From an uncultured Oscillospiraceae bacterium (GTDB taxonomy: Bacteria; Bacillota; Clostridia; Oscillospirales; Oscillospiraceae): a DNA stretch of 64,000 nt. The DNA is taken from contig CAJUFJ010000004.1 in the NCBI GenBank assembly GCA_910585815.1, positions 17,740-81,739 on the forward strand. The letters run 5' to 3'. Within the stretch, counting starts at the first letter, position 1. Each line of letters opens with the position of its first letter. Both the position numbers and the translations under genes were made by a program. This document shows, piece by piece, positions 41,739-49,865 of the stretch. The notes below the pieces were generated by a model. It had not been told where the DNA came from, made no database searches, and was given only the letters and a program-made list of their open reading frames with translations.

Positions 41739-41760
41739 AGCCGGGGAATATCCCCGGCTT
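41739..41760 (-). terminator. Terminator of the 43-residue gene
   Basis: AAGCCGGGGA/TCCCCGGCTT stem with a 2-nt loop; followed on the minus strand by TTTTTG. Confidence 0.85.
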
Positions 41761-41770
41761 CTGGTACAAG

Positions 41771-41902
41771 TTATTCCTTTTTGGTGGGCTTGTACTGCGC
41801 GTCCCCACTCTCGACGTACTTAATCAGGTTGACGATTTCCTGGGCGGTCCACCCTGCGCTTTCCAGGGCCTCAATGAGCCTGTAGTTTTCCTGCATGTTC
41901 AT
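41771..41902 (-). CDS. Hypothetical 43-residue protein
   Basis: The protein reads MNMQENYRLIEALESAGWTA at the start and continues to a Lys-rich end; it is helical. The start at 41902 has a strong GGAGGGAAACAGCA ribosome site, which the longer upstream frame lacks. A dedicated terminator follows. I do not recognise the family, but the signals support a real small gene. Confidence 0.7.
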   Translation of the reverse strand: MNMQENYRLIEALESAGWTAQEIVNLIKYVESGDAQYKPTKKE

Positions 41903-41999
41903 TGCTGTTTCCCTCCTTCGTTGTCCTGTTCTATAGATAGGATAACAAATCCCTTGCGAGGTGTCAAGAATGGATATTCCCTCAAAATACGCTTCTCTC

Positions 42000-42164
42000 A
42001 ATAAATTTAGGAAAGCTGCCGCATGTAGGGCAAGGGCTCTGCCCTTGCCTTACTACGATGCCGCTTTATCCCCTTACAGGGATAGGCAGGGGTAGAACCC
42101 CTGCCCTACATGACGGACCGGCCGGAATTTCCAGAGGTTTTCCGAATTTATGAGACGGCGTGTT
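42000..42164. repeat. Palindromic repeat family P4, copy B
   Basis: About 165 bp matching copies at 19518 and 48861. Similarity to the 48861 copy continues beyond the palindromes into a tail (TTTCCAGAGG...GAGACGG). It occupies most of the 359-nt gap 41903-42261; no gene was seen. Confidence 0.85.
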
Positions 42165-42261
42165 CCCCCGAAATAAAAACACTGGAATTTTTCCCCGCCT
42201 TGTGTTAATATAGTAATTAGTGATTTTATGGGCGCCTGCCCGTTTTAGGGGGTACATAATT

Positions 42262-43116
42262 TTGACCTATTTTATGTCCGCAATTCTGGGCTTTGTTCAG
42301 GGCGTGGCCGAATTTCTGCCCATCTCCAGCTCGGGGCACCTCACCCTGTTCCAGCACTTCTTCGGCATGGAGGAGCCCGACCAGCTGTTCAATGTCCTGC
42401 TCCACTTTGCCACCCTGCTGGCGGTGTGCGTGGTCTACTGGCGGGACATCTGGGAGATGATTGTGGAGTTTTTCTCCTTCTTCACCGACCTGTTTTCCCA
42501 CCGGCGCTACCGGGGCAACCCCCCGGAGGCCCGGCGGATGGTGCTGCTGATTATTGTGGGCACCCTGCCCCTGTTCCTGGTTCTGCCCATCAAGGACAAG
42601 GTGGAGGCCTTCGGCAGCAACCCCATGTTCGTCTGCGGGGCCCTGCTGGTAACGGGCTGCATTCTGTTCCTCTCCGACCAGATGGCCCGGGGGTACAAGA
42701 CCGCCCGGAACGCCACCCTTCTGGATGTGCTGCTGGTGGGTGTGGCCCAGGGTGTGGCCACCATTCCGGGGCTGTCCCGGTCGGGCTGCACCATCTCCAT
42801 GGGCATGGTCCGGGGGTTCGACCGGAAATTTGCCGTGCGCTACTCCTTCCTCATGTCGCTGCCCGCCGTGCTGGGGGCCACCCTGCTGAAGGTGCTGGAC
42901 GTGATGGAGATGGAGGGGGGCGTCCCGACGGAGAATCTGCCCAAGTACCTGCTGGGCATGGTTGTGGCCGCCGTGGTGGGATATTTTTCCATCCAGCTGG
43001 TGAGGCTGCTGGCCAGCAAGGGCCGCTTCGGCGCCTTCGCCTACTACTGCTGGGGGGCGGGCGCGCTGTTCATCCTGCTGAATATCATGGACTGGACCTT
43101 TGTGCCGGCGGCATAG
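42262..43116 (+). CDS. uppP: Undecaprenyl-diphosphatase UppP (BacA)
   Basis: UppP dephosphorylates undecaprenyl pyrophosphate outside the membrane, recycling the lipid carrier for peptidoglycan and EPS. The 284-residue protein has the two signature regions GVAEFLPISSSGHL (about residues 15-28) and PGLSRSGCTISMGM, and about eight membrane segments. I place the start at TTG 42262, 9 nt after GGGGG; ATG 42274 is the alternative. Bacitracin resistance is a known side effect of UppP levels. The same carrier is used by the EPS operon at 5044. Confidence 0.93.
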   Translation: MTYFMSAILGFVQGVAEFLPISSSGHLTLFQHFFGMEEPDQLFNVLLHFATLLAVCVVYWRDIWEMIVEFFSFFTDLFSHRRYRGNPPEARRMVLLIIVGTLPLFLVLPIKDKVEAFGSNPMFVCGALLVTGCILFLSDQMARGYKTARNATLLDVLLVGVAQGVATIPGLSRSGCTISMGMVRGFDRKFAVRYSFLMSLPAVLGATLLKVLDVMEMEGGVPTENLPKYLLGMVVAAVVGYFSIQLVRLLASKGRFGAFAYYCWGAGALFILLNIMDWTFVPAA

Positions 43117-43221
43117 GCTCCCTCCTTGAGGGAGCTGTCAGCCGTAAGGCTGACTGAGGGAGTTTTTGTCGATCCCTCCGTCACGGCTTCGCCGTGCCAC
43201 CTCCCTCAGAGAGGGAGGCCA
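43114..43221. repeat. Palindromic repeat family P1, copy 2
   Basis: Inverted relative to copy 1: CTCCCTCCTTGAGGGAG, GTCAGCCGTAAGGCTGAC, then CACGGCTTCGCCGTG and CTCCCTCAGAGAGGGAG. It begins at the uppP stop codon. Confidence 0.85.
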
Positions 43222-43242
43222 GTATGAAAGGAACGAGTACAT

Positions 43243-46059
43243 ATGGCAACACAAAAGAAAACAGGGGGGAGCCGGTCCGCCTCCAGTGGAGGACGGGGCG
43301 GTTCCTCCCGCTCCGGCGGGGGGAGCCGGGCAAAATCCGGCCGGACGTCCAGCGCCCAGCGCCCGGTCCGCCGGGAGGTGGGGGCGCTGGTCTGCCTGCT
43401 GCTGGCCGTCTTCTCCGCCCTGGGCTACTTCAATATGAAGGCCATCTTCATCAGCTGGTTCTGCGCCCTGCTCAAGGGCCTGCTGGGCTACGGCTTTCTG
43501 CTTACGCCCCCCGCCCTGGTGCTGGCGGCCTATATCCTGGCCTTCCACCGGGGGCGTCCGGTGCGGCTGCGGGTGACCTGCGCCCTGCTGCTGCCCCTGA
43601 TCTTCGCCTGCCTGCTCCATGGCATGCTCATTGAGCCGATGGAGTGGAGCGCAGCCCTTTGGGACCAGCTGATGGAAAGCGGAAAGGCTTTACACTCCGG
43701 CGGGGCGCTGGGCGGGCTGATTGCCCAGAGCTTCGTGTCCCTGTTCACCGCCCTGGGGGCCACCGTCGTCTTCGCCCTGGCCGGGTTCTTTGTGGGACTG
43801 GCCGCCTTCGACCGCTCCATTGTGGACGTGGCCGACTGGGTGTTTAACCGCCCCGCCTACGACTACGAGCCCGAGCCGGTCCGCCGGAGCCGCCGCCCGG
43901 AGCGGGGGGAACGGGAGCGGTATGAGGAGCCCGTCCCCGCCCGGACAGGCAGGCGCGCCGCCATCGACATCCCGGTGGGAGACGAGCCCCGGACGGACCA
44001 GGAGCCCCTTCCGCCCCAAAAGAAGGGATTTTTCAACAGGAGCCCCCGGGTGCCGTCCCCCGACCAGCTGCTCCGCCCCGAGGCGGCGGAGGTGGAGGCG
44101 GTGGAGGAGCCCGCGGCCGCAGCTGCGCCCCAGTCCAAGGTGCTGGAGGTAAAATTCCCCGCCATCTCCAAGCCGGAGCCTATCACTCAGCCGGGGGAGA
44201 GGCAGCCCTCACCTGTAGGGGCGGATATGATCCGCCCGCAGGACAGGGATACGCCTTTGGAACGGCGGGCGGCTGACAGCCACCCCAGCAGTCCTCCGAT
44301 TCAGGAGCCGGAGCCCCTGGCCCCGCCGGTCCCGTCCACCCCGGCGGCCCCTGCCGCGCCCGTCCCAACCCCCAGCGCCATGCTGTCCAAGGTGACGGCC
44401 CAGGAGGCGGCCAGCGAGGCCGCCCAGCTGGGGGCGGAGATCGAGCAGGCCATGGGCCAGAGCCCCCGGCCCTACCAGTACCCGCCCCTGTCCCTGCTCA
44501 GCGAGAGCGCCGGGGAGATCGGCGGCGAGGCCCTGGGGGAGCTGAACGCCAACCGCCAGCGGCTGGGGGACACCATCCACTCCTTCGGCATCGACGCCAA
44601 CATCATCAACGTGGTCCGGGGGCCGTCGGTCACCCGGTATGAGCTGGCCCTGGAGCAGGGGGTGAAGCTGAACAAGCTCACCAACCTGGCCGACGACATC
44701 GCCCTGGCCCTGGGGGCCGCCGGCGTGCGCATCGCCCCCATCCCGGATAAGATCTCGGTGGTGGGCATCGAGGTGCCCAACAAGGTGGTGTCGCCGGTGA
44801 GCATCCACTCGGTAATCGCCTCAGACCGCTTCACCGGCAGCCGGGCCAAGACCTCCTTTGCCGTGGGCAAGGACATCAGCGGCCAGGCCATTGTGGGGGA
44901 TATCGGCAAGCTGCCCCACCTGCTTATCGCCGGCACCACCGGCTCGGGCAAATCGGTGTGTACCAACACCATCATCACCTCTCTGCTGTACAAGGCCACC
45001 CCGGAGGAGGTCCGCCTTATCATGGTGGACCCCAAAATGGTGGAGCTGGGCATCTACAACGGCATCCCCCACCTGCTGATCCCCGTTGTGACAGACCCCA
45101 AAAAGGCCGCCGGCGCCCTACAGTGGGCGGTCACCGAGATGATGAAGCGCTACCGCACCTTCTCCGAGGTGGGGGTGCGCAAGCTGGAGGAATACAACGC
45201 CTACGCCGACCGCACCGAGGGGGTGGACCGCATGCCCTCCATTGTGGTGCTTATCGACGAGCTGGCCGACCTGATGCTGGTGGCCGCCAAGGAGGTGGAG
45301 GAGTCCATCTGCCGGGTGGCCCAGATGGGCCGCGCCGCCGGGATGCACCTGGTGATCGCCACCCAGCGGCCCTCCGCCGACGTAATCACCGGCCTGATGA
45401 AGGCCAACATCCCGTCCCGCATCGCCTTCGCCGTGGCCTCCGCCATGGAGTCCCGGATCATTCTGGACACCCAGGGCGCCGAGAAGCTGGTGGGCCGGGG
45501 GGACATGCTCTTTGCCCCCCTGGGCTCCGGCAAGCCCCAGCGGGTCCAGGGCTGCTTTATCTCCGACCCGGAGGTGGCCGCCGTGGTCAACTTCGTCAAG
45601 CAGAACAGCGGCGCAGCCCAGTATGACGACGCCGTGATGGAGGAGATCGAGCACAACGCCGCCGAGAAGGACAAGGGGTCCAAGGGTGTGGGCGGTTCCG
45701 CCCCCGAGGAGGTGGACAGCGAGTTTGACGAGCTGATCGACGCCGCCGCCGAGGTGGTGGTGGAGACGGGCCAGGCCTCGGTGTCCATGCTCCAGCGGCG
45801 GCTGAAGCTGGGCTACGCCCGGGCCGCCCGATTGGTGGACCAGCTGGAGGAGAAGGGCATTGTGGGCCCCTTCGAGGGGAGTAAGCCCCGGCAGCTGCTT
45901 GTCACCAAGGAGCAGTGGCAGGAGATGAAGTACCGCCAGGGCATCACCACCCCCGGCGACGCTTTCACGCCTCCCGCTCCCGCTGAGCCTGCCCCGGAGG
46001 CCGCCCCTCCCTTCGACGTGGAGGACGCCCTGGACAGGGCGGAGGAGGATACGCTGTAG
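43243..46059 (+). CDS. ftsK: DNA translocase FtsK/SpoIIIE
   Basis: This septal ATPase pumps chromosomal DNA during division or sporulation. The 938-residue protein has a basic Ser/Gly-rich N-terminus, four membrane segments (about 46-190), a long Pro-rich linker (about 210-390), the alpha/beta motor with Walker A GTTGSGKS near 564 and Walker B VLIDELADLM near 670, and a C-terminal gamma winged helix (GYARAARLVDQLEEKG, about 850) that reads KOPS/SRS sites. A P3 repeat is inserted in frame in the linker (44214-44243). Its TAG stop is part of a P3 unit. ATG 43243; in a spore-former it may serve as SpoIIIE. Confidence 0.95.
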   Translation: MATQKKTGGSRSASSGGRGGSSRSGGGSRAKSGRTSSAQRPVRREVGALVCLLLAVFSALGYFNMKAIFISWFCALLKGLLGYGFLLTPPALVLAAYILAFHRGRPVRLRVTCALLLPLIFACLLHGMLIEPMEWSAALWDQLMESGKALHSGGALGGLIAQSFVSLFTALGATVVFALAGFFVGLAAFDRSIVDVADWVFNRPAYDYEPEPVRRSRRPERGERERYEEPVPARTGRRAAIDIPVGDEPRTDQEPLPPQKKGFFNRSPRVPSPDQLLRPEAAEVEAVEEPAAAAAPQSKVLEVKFPAISKPEPITQPGERQPSPVGADMIRPQDRDTPLERRAADSHPSSPPIQEPEPLAPPVPSTPAAPAAPVPTPSAMLSKVTAQEAASEAAQLGAEIEQAMGQSPRPYQYPPLSLLSESAGEIGGEALGELNANRQRLGDTIHSFGIDANIINVVRGPSVTRYELALEQGVKLNKLTNLADDIALALGAAGVRIAPIPDKISVVGIEVPNKVVSPVSIHSVIASDRFTGSRAKTSFAVGKDISGQAIVGDIGKLPHLLIAGTTGSGKSVCTNTIITSLLYKATPEEVRLIMVDPKMVELGIYNGIPHLLIPVVTDPKKAAGALQWAVTEMMKRYRTFSEVGVRKLEEYNAYADRTEGVDRMPSIVVLIDELADLMLVAAKEVEESICRVAQMGRAAGMHLVIATQRPSADVITGLMKANIPSRIAFAVASAMESRIILDTQGAEKLVGRGDMLFAPLGSGKPQRVQGCFISDPEVAAVVNFVKQNSGAAQYDDAVMEEIEHNAAEKDKGSKGVGGSAPEEVDSEFDELIDAAAEVVVETGQASVSMLQRRLKLGYARAARLVDQLEEKGIVGPFEGSKPRQLLVTKEQWQEMKYRQGITTPGDAFTPPAPAEPAPEAAPPFDVEDALDRAEEDTL
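44214..44243. repeat. P3 repeat unit inside ftsK coding sequence
   Basis: 30 bp starting TGTAGGGGCGGATATGATCC, 29 of 30 identical to the intergenic unit at 40160-40190. It reads in frame as PVGADMIRPQD in the FtsK linker. Confidence 0.88.
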
Positions 46060-46287
46060 GGACGCATCATGATGCGTCCGTATCCACGGGGTGATACAGG
46101 GCGGGCGCATGTAGGGGCGGCCTGTGGCCGCCCGCCTTTACGAACCCGACCGCTTGATAACGGGCGGCACAGGCCGCCCCTACATACGAAAAGGCAACGG
46201 GGGTAGGGCGCGACGACCCCGGCGCGCCGTTCCCAATGTTCCAGTCATCTGAAAGGTTGGGCCGCCGAGGTCGTCGGCCCCTACAAA
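46057..46287. repeat. P3 repeat cluster between ftsK and the MFS gene
   Basis: Several units: GTAGGGACGCATCATGATGCGTCC (starting with the ftsK TAG stop), a TGTAGGGGCGGCC...GGCCGCCCCTACA pair, the 23-bp core at 46206-46228 and a final opposed end GGCCCCTACA. No gene seen. Confidence 0.85.
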
Positions 46288-46313
46288 TGAACCATCGGGA
46301 GAGAAAAATACAC

Positions 46314-47510
46314 ATGACCCAACAAAACCGACAGTGGGCGGTCCGCGTATTTGTGGCGGTGCTGGCCCTCACCGCTCTGGCCAACGGCCTGGGCAACAAC
46401 ATCCTGTCCAACTACTTCAACGAGGTCTTCCATATCGACTCCGTCCAGCGGGGCTTTATTGAGATTCCCCGGGAGAGCCCCGGCATTCTGTGCATGGTGC
46501 TGGTGGCGGCGCTGGGCTTTCTGGGCAACCTGTGGATGTCGGTGGTGGCCCAGGGGCTGGTGCTGGTGGGCTTTATCGTCATGGGCTGGCTGTCCCCGGG
46601 CTACGGGATGATGCTGGTGTTCATGTTCGTCCACTCCCTGGGGATGCACCTGTTCATGCCCCTCAACGACGCCATCTCCATGGACCTGGCGGAGCAGGGG
46701 AAGGTGGGGACCACCCTGGGGCGGTTCAAGGGGGTCACCACCCTGTTTAACCTGGCGGCGGCGGTGCTGGTATTTTTCGGCTTCCGCTCCGGCTTTTTCA
46801 GCTTCCACACCCGGACCATCCTGCCCTTTGCCATCGGCGGGATATGCACCGCCGGAGCGGTGGTGCTGCTGGCGGTGATGGCCATGTCCAGCGGACAGAG
46901 GGGCGCGGTGAAAAACCATAAGCTGCTGTTTCGGAAACGGTACATGCCCTACTACATGGTCACCCTGGCCTACGGCTGCCAGAAGCGAATCAAAATCGTC
47001 TTTGCCCCCTGGGTGGTGATTAACCTGCTGGGGCAGGGGGCGGACACCGTGGCCCTGCTCACCATCGCCGTCCACCTGGCGGGCACCTGGATGGCCCCCG
47101 TCATTGGAAAGATGCTGGATCGGCTGGGCGTGAAGAAAATGCTGCTGGTGGAGGCGGGGTATATCGCAGTCTCTTTCTCGACGATGGGCCTGGTGGCGGG
47201 ACTGCTGGCCTCCGGCAGGATCGACCCGGCCAGCTGGCAGACCTGGCTGGTCTACGGGGCCTACGTGCTGTGCGTCCTCTTTGAGCAGTTCAACATGGTC
47301 CACTCCTACATGATGCGCGCCATCGCCCTGGACCCCAGCGAGGTGACCCGCACCCTGTCGGTGGGGCTGAGCGTGGACCACGTGATGGCCATTATCGCCT
47401 CGCCGGTGATGGGGGTGATTTGGCACGCCTGGGGGGTGCAGTATGTGTTCGTGGTGGCGATGCTGTCCGCCCTGTTCCAGGTGGCCGCCGCGGTTATGAC
47501 AGAGCGGTAG
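46314..47510 (+). CDS. Major facilitator superfamily transporter
   Basis: The 398-residue protein has about twelve hydrophobic segments with the N- and C-terminal halves separated by a loop near KNHKLLFRKRYMPYY (about 200-215). The loop PVIGKMLDRLGVKKML (about 265-280) matches the MFS motif A pattern. Substrate unknown. ATG 46314 is preceded by GGGAGAG. Its TAG stop lies at the start of a partial P3 unit (GTAGGGACACATCATGATGCG). Confidence 0.85.
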   Translation: MTQQNRQWAVRVFVAVLALTALANGLGNNILSNYFNEVFHIDSVQRGFIEIPRESPGILCMVLVAALGFLGNLWMSVVAQGLVLVGFIVMGWLSPGYGMMLVFMFVHSLGMHLFMPLNDAISMDLAEQGKVGTTLGRFKGVTTLFNLAAAVLVFFGFRSGFFSFHTRTILPFAIGGICTAGAVVLLAVMAMSSGQRGAVKNHKLLFRKRYMPYYMVTLAYGCQKRIKIVFAPWVVINLLGQGADTVALLTIAVHLAGTWMAPVIGKMLDRLGVKKMLLVEAGYIAVSFSTMGLVAGLLASGRIDPASWQTWLVYGAYVLCVLFEQFNMVHSYMMRAIALDPSEVTRTLSVGLSVDHVMAIIASPVMGVIWHAWGVQYVFVVAMLSALFQVAAAVMTER

Positions 47511-47630
47511 GGACACATCATGATGCGTCCGCAAATCCCCGCAGGTCCCGTGCCGGAAGCAGACGTGCGTCTCTGCCGGGCTCTGGAGGGGGCAGAAATA
47601 TTTCATTTATATTAAATTTCGCCAAAGCTC

Positions 47631-47659
47631 TTTACATCGACAAAGTTTTGGAGTACACT
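47631..47659 (+). promoter_or_regulatory. ireB promoter
   Basis: TTTACA (47631-47636) and TACACT (47654-47659) are 17 bp apart, 32 nt before the ireB start. Confidence 0.75.
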
Positions 47660-47690
47660 AGGGGAAAAGTTGCATTTGGGAGGTGCTGAT

Positions 47691-47942
47691 ATGGACGAGA
47701 TGGATTTCACCCGTAAATTCAGCCTGGGCGATCAGCGGGATATGGAGATTAAGGCTATCCTCACTTCGGTGTATCAGGCGCTGCAGGAGAAGGGCTACAA
47801 CCCCATCAACCAGATTGTGGGCTACATCCTGTCCGAGGACCCCACCTATATCACCAATCACAACAACGCCCGGGCCCTCATCCGCAAGGCGGACCGGGAC
47901 GAGCTTCTGCAAACCCTGGTCAGGTACTACCTGACCCACTGA
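47691..47942 (+). CDS. ireB: IreB family regulatory phosphoprotein (UPF0297)
   Basis: The 83-residue protein matches IreB/UPF0297: MDFTRKFSLGD, LTSVYQALQEKGYNPINQIVGYILSEDPTYITNHNNARALIRK (given as landmarks) and a short C-terminal helix. In Enterococcus IreB is phosphorylated on N-terminal threonines by the kinase IreK and affects cephalosporin resistance; Thr7 here is in the matching place. GGGAGG precedes ATG 47691. It is usually followed by a Holliday-junction resolvase gene; here it stands alone with its own promoter and terminator. Confidence 0.92.
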   Translation: MDEMDFTRKFSLGDQRDMEIKAILTSVYQALQEKGYNPINQIVGYILSEDPTYITNHNNARALIRKADRDELLQTLVRYYLTH

Positions 47943-47955
47943 GCTGCGCCCACTG

Positions 47956-47984
47956 CGGCCCGCCTGCCCGGCGGGCCGTTTTTC
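47956..47984 (+). terminator. ireB terminator
   Basis: CGGCCCGCC/GGCGGGCCG stem followed by TTTTT. Confidence 0.88.
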
Positions 47985-48003
47985 GTAGGGGGGGAATAGC
48001 AAT

Positions 48004-48315
48004 TTGACGAAAGACAGGTTTGAAAAAACTGATCGCCTCTTAACCATAATGCTTACCCTGTGGTTGGTTCTGTCATTGGGAGAAAAAGTAGTTAAAGGCG
48101 ATTTTTCATTGTTTTTGACCGTTTATCTTATATTGCTTTGTATTCTGTCCGGGTATGTGTCATTTTTGTGCAGTCAGCTGCCAAAATCGGAGAGGCCGAG
48201 AGCAAACTGGGGTTCAAACTGTGGGTTGGAGATTCATCCTTATGTCACCACTATATTACTTATAATTCTGACATTGATCTGTTTACATAATGTCTGGATT
48301 CGTCAATTCCGCTAG
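48004..48315 (+). CDS. Hypothetical small membrane protein
   Basis: The 103-residue protein has three hydrophobic segments (about 12-28, 35-56 and 80-96). TTG 48004 is used after GGGGGG. It is much AT-richer than the surrounding genes, suggesting transfer. No recognised family. Confidence 0.6.
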   Translation: MTKDRFEKTDRLLTIMLTLWLVLSLGEKVVKGDFSLFLTVYLILLCILSGYVSFLCSQLPKSERPRANWGSNCGLEIHPYVTTILLIILTLICLHNVWIRQFR

Positions 48316-48330
48316 GAAGGGAGAACTGAT

Positions 48331-48771
48331 ATGAACATCTTAGTCAGCCACTGCTTTTTAGGGGAGCCCTGCCGGTACGACGGGCAGAGCCGGCTGGACC
48401 GGCAGGTCATCGAGCTCCACCGGGCGGGGCACAACCTGATTCCCGTCTGTCCCGAGCTGCTGGGGGGGCTGGACGTCCCCCGGAGCCCCGCCGAGCTCCA
48501 GCCCGACGGCCGGGTGGTTACCCAGGACGGCCAGGACGTCACCGCCGCCTACCGCGCCGGAGCCGAGCGGGCGCTGGAGATCGCCAGAGAGAACGGGTGT
48601 ACCGTGGCCGTGCTGAAGGCCCGGTCCCCCTCCTGCGGCTGCGGGGAGGTGTACGACGGCACCTTTACCCACACGGCGGTCCCCGGCTGGGGGTTGACCG
48701 CCCGCCTGCTGGCTGACGCCGGCATCGAGGTGATGGACGAGGAGCACCTGCAAGCCCGGCTGTACCTGTAG
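48331..48771 (+). CDS. DUF523 family protein
   Basis: The 146-residue protein carries the DUF523 pattern: NILVSHCFLGEPCRYDG with two Cys, IPVCPELLGGLDVPRSP, and VLKARSPSCGCGEVYDG with clustered Cys. The function of this family is not established; the cysteines suggest metal binding. AAGGGAG precedes ATG 48331. The TAG stop is the TAG of a TGTAGGGGCG repeat end. Confidence 0.9.
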   Translation: MNILVSHCFLGEPCRYDGQSRLDRQVIELHRAGHNLIPVCPELLGGLDVPRSPAELQPDGRVVTQDGQDVTAAYRAGAERALEIARENGCTVAVLKARSPSCGCGEVYDGTFTHTAVPGWGLTARLLADAGIEVMDEEHLQARLYL

Positions 48772-48860
48772 GGGCGGGGATTGTCTACCCCTACAGAGCG
48801 TGTCAATGCTCCTGACCGTGTTAAAATGCGCAATTGACACTTCTGTTTAGTCATGCTTGT

Positions 48861-49043
48861 CTCATAAATTTAAGAAAGCTGCCGCATGTAGGGCAAGGGC
48901 TCTGCCCTTGCCTTACCTCGTTTCTGTCCTTGCCTCATTCCAATGCCGTTTATCCCCTTACGGGGATAGGCAGGGGTAGAACCCCTGCCCTACAGAATGT
49001 ACCAGCCGGCATTTCCAGAGGCTTTCCGTATTTACGAGACGGA
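48861..49043. repeat. Palindromic repeat family P4, copy C
   Basis: About 180 bp similar to copies at 19518 and 42000, with the same tail as copy B. Upstream, 48768-48798 is a small P3-type dyad (TGTAGGGGCGGGGATTGTC with CCCCTACA). Together they fill the 344-nt gap 48772-49115 up to the promoter at 49066. Confidence 0.82.
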
Positions 49044-49065
49044 TGTGCTGTGTAGTGACATTGTA

Positions 49066-49094
49066 TTGACATCTCCCCGGGGAAGGGGTATACT
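49066..49094 (+). promoter_or_regulatory. Promoter of the RelB/RelE-type pair
   Basis: TTGACA (49066-49071) and TATACT (49089-49094), 17 bp apart. The spacer contains CCCCGGGG, a possible operator for antitoxin autoregulation. Confidence 0.85.
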
Positions 49095-49115
49095 TCTCTC
49101 AAAGGAGCTGATACC

Positions 49116-49424
49116 ATGGATATTACGTCTGCGCCCAAGACTGCGACCTTTCAAATGCGGATCAACCCGGATATCAAGCGGCGTGTGGAGGAGATATACG
49201 CCCGGCAGGGGCTGTCCTTTACCGACGCGGTGAACCTGTTCATCCAGCAGTCCCTGAACATGGAGGGCCTGCCCTTTCTGGCCTCGCCCGAGAATGAGGC
49301 GTATTTACGGGCAAAGGCGGTGCGCCGCCTGATGGAGGAGGTTCAAAGAGGTTGGGACTCCGCGGAGAAGGAGGGCTGGGTCTCGGAGGAGGCGGCGTAC
49401 CGGCTCCTTGGGGAGGAGACATGA
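49116..49424 (+). CDS. RelB/DinJ family antitoxin
   Basis: The 102-residue protein starts with a ribbon-helix-helix domain (ATFQMRINPDIKRRVEEIYARQGLSFTDAVNLFIQQS) of the DinJ type; only its landmarks are quoted. The C-terminal half (about 60-100) would wrap the toxin. AAAGGAG precedes ATG 49116. It overlaps the toxin gene by 4 nt (ATGA). Confidence 0.88.
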   Translation: MDITSAPKTATFQMRINPDIKRRVEEIYARQGLSFTDAVNLFIQQSLNMEGLPFLASPENEAYLRAKAVRRLMEEVQRGWDSAEKEGWVSEEAAYRLLGEET

Positions 49425-49732
49425 GGCTGCGCTACACCCCGGAGGCCATTTCAGACATACGCAGCATCAAGGCCTATATCCGGGACCAACTCCACAACCC
49501 CAGGGCCGCCGCCCGGATCGGAACCATGATTTTAGACCACTGCGCCGCCCTGAAGACCTTCCCGGAGCTGGGGGTGTCGGTGGAGGGAAAGACCGGCTGG
49601 CACACCGACCTGCGGCTGCTGGTCTGTGAAAGCTATGCGGCCATCTACCGCCGGGACGGGGATGTGATATCGGTGGTCCGTGTGTTTCACGGCAGACAGG
49701 ACTTCCTCCGCATCCTTTTCTCCGGGCCATAA
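49421..49732 (+). CDS. RelE/ParE superfamily toxin
   Basis: The 103-residue protein has the ParE/RelE pattern: LRYTPEAISDIRSIKAYI, NPRAAARIGTMIL and RLLVCESYAAIYRRDGDVISVVRVFHGRQDFLRIL. Whether it cuts mRNA on the ribosome (RelE) or poisons gyrase (ParE) cannot be told from sequence. Its start lies inside the antitoxin gene. Confidence 0.88.
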   Translation: MRLRYTPEAISDIRSIKAYIRDQLHNPRAAARIGTMILDHCAALKTFPELGVSVEGKTGWHTDLRLLVCESYAAIYRRDGDVISVVRVFHGRQDFLRILFSGP

Positions 49733-49808
49733 ACCCGTAAGGCGGCAAAAATCCATCGAAAACGGTCTGACGATAAAAAATTTAGGGCCGGTCAAAGCGG
49801 TATGAAAG

Positions 49809-49860
49809 ACCTCCCCCCGGAAATACTGGAAACAGTATCACACCGGGCGGGAGGTTTTTT
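49809..49860 (+). promoter_or_regulatory. Leader hairpin sequestering the sigG ribosome site, terminator-like
   Basis: ACCTCCCCCCGG (49809-49820) pairs with CCGGGCGGGAGGT (49843-49855), and a small ATACTG-GAAA-CAGTAT hairpin sits in the loop. Six T residues follow. The right arm contains GGGAGG, the only good ribosome site for sigG (ATG 49866, 11 nt away). Confidence 0.78.
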
Positions 49861-49865
49861 CCATC

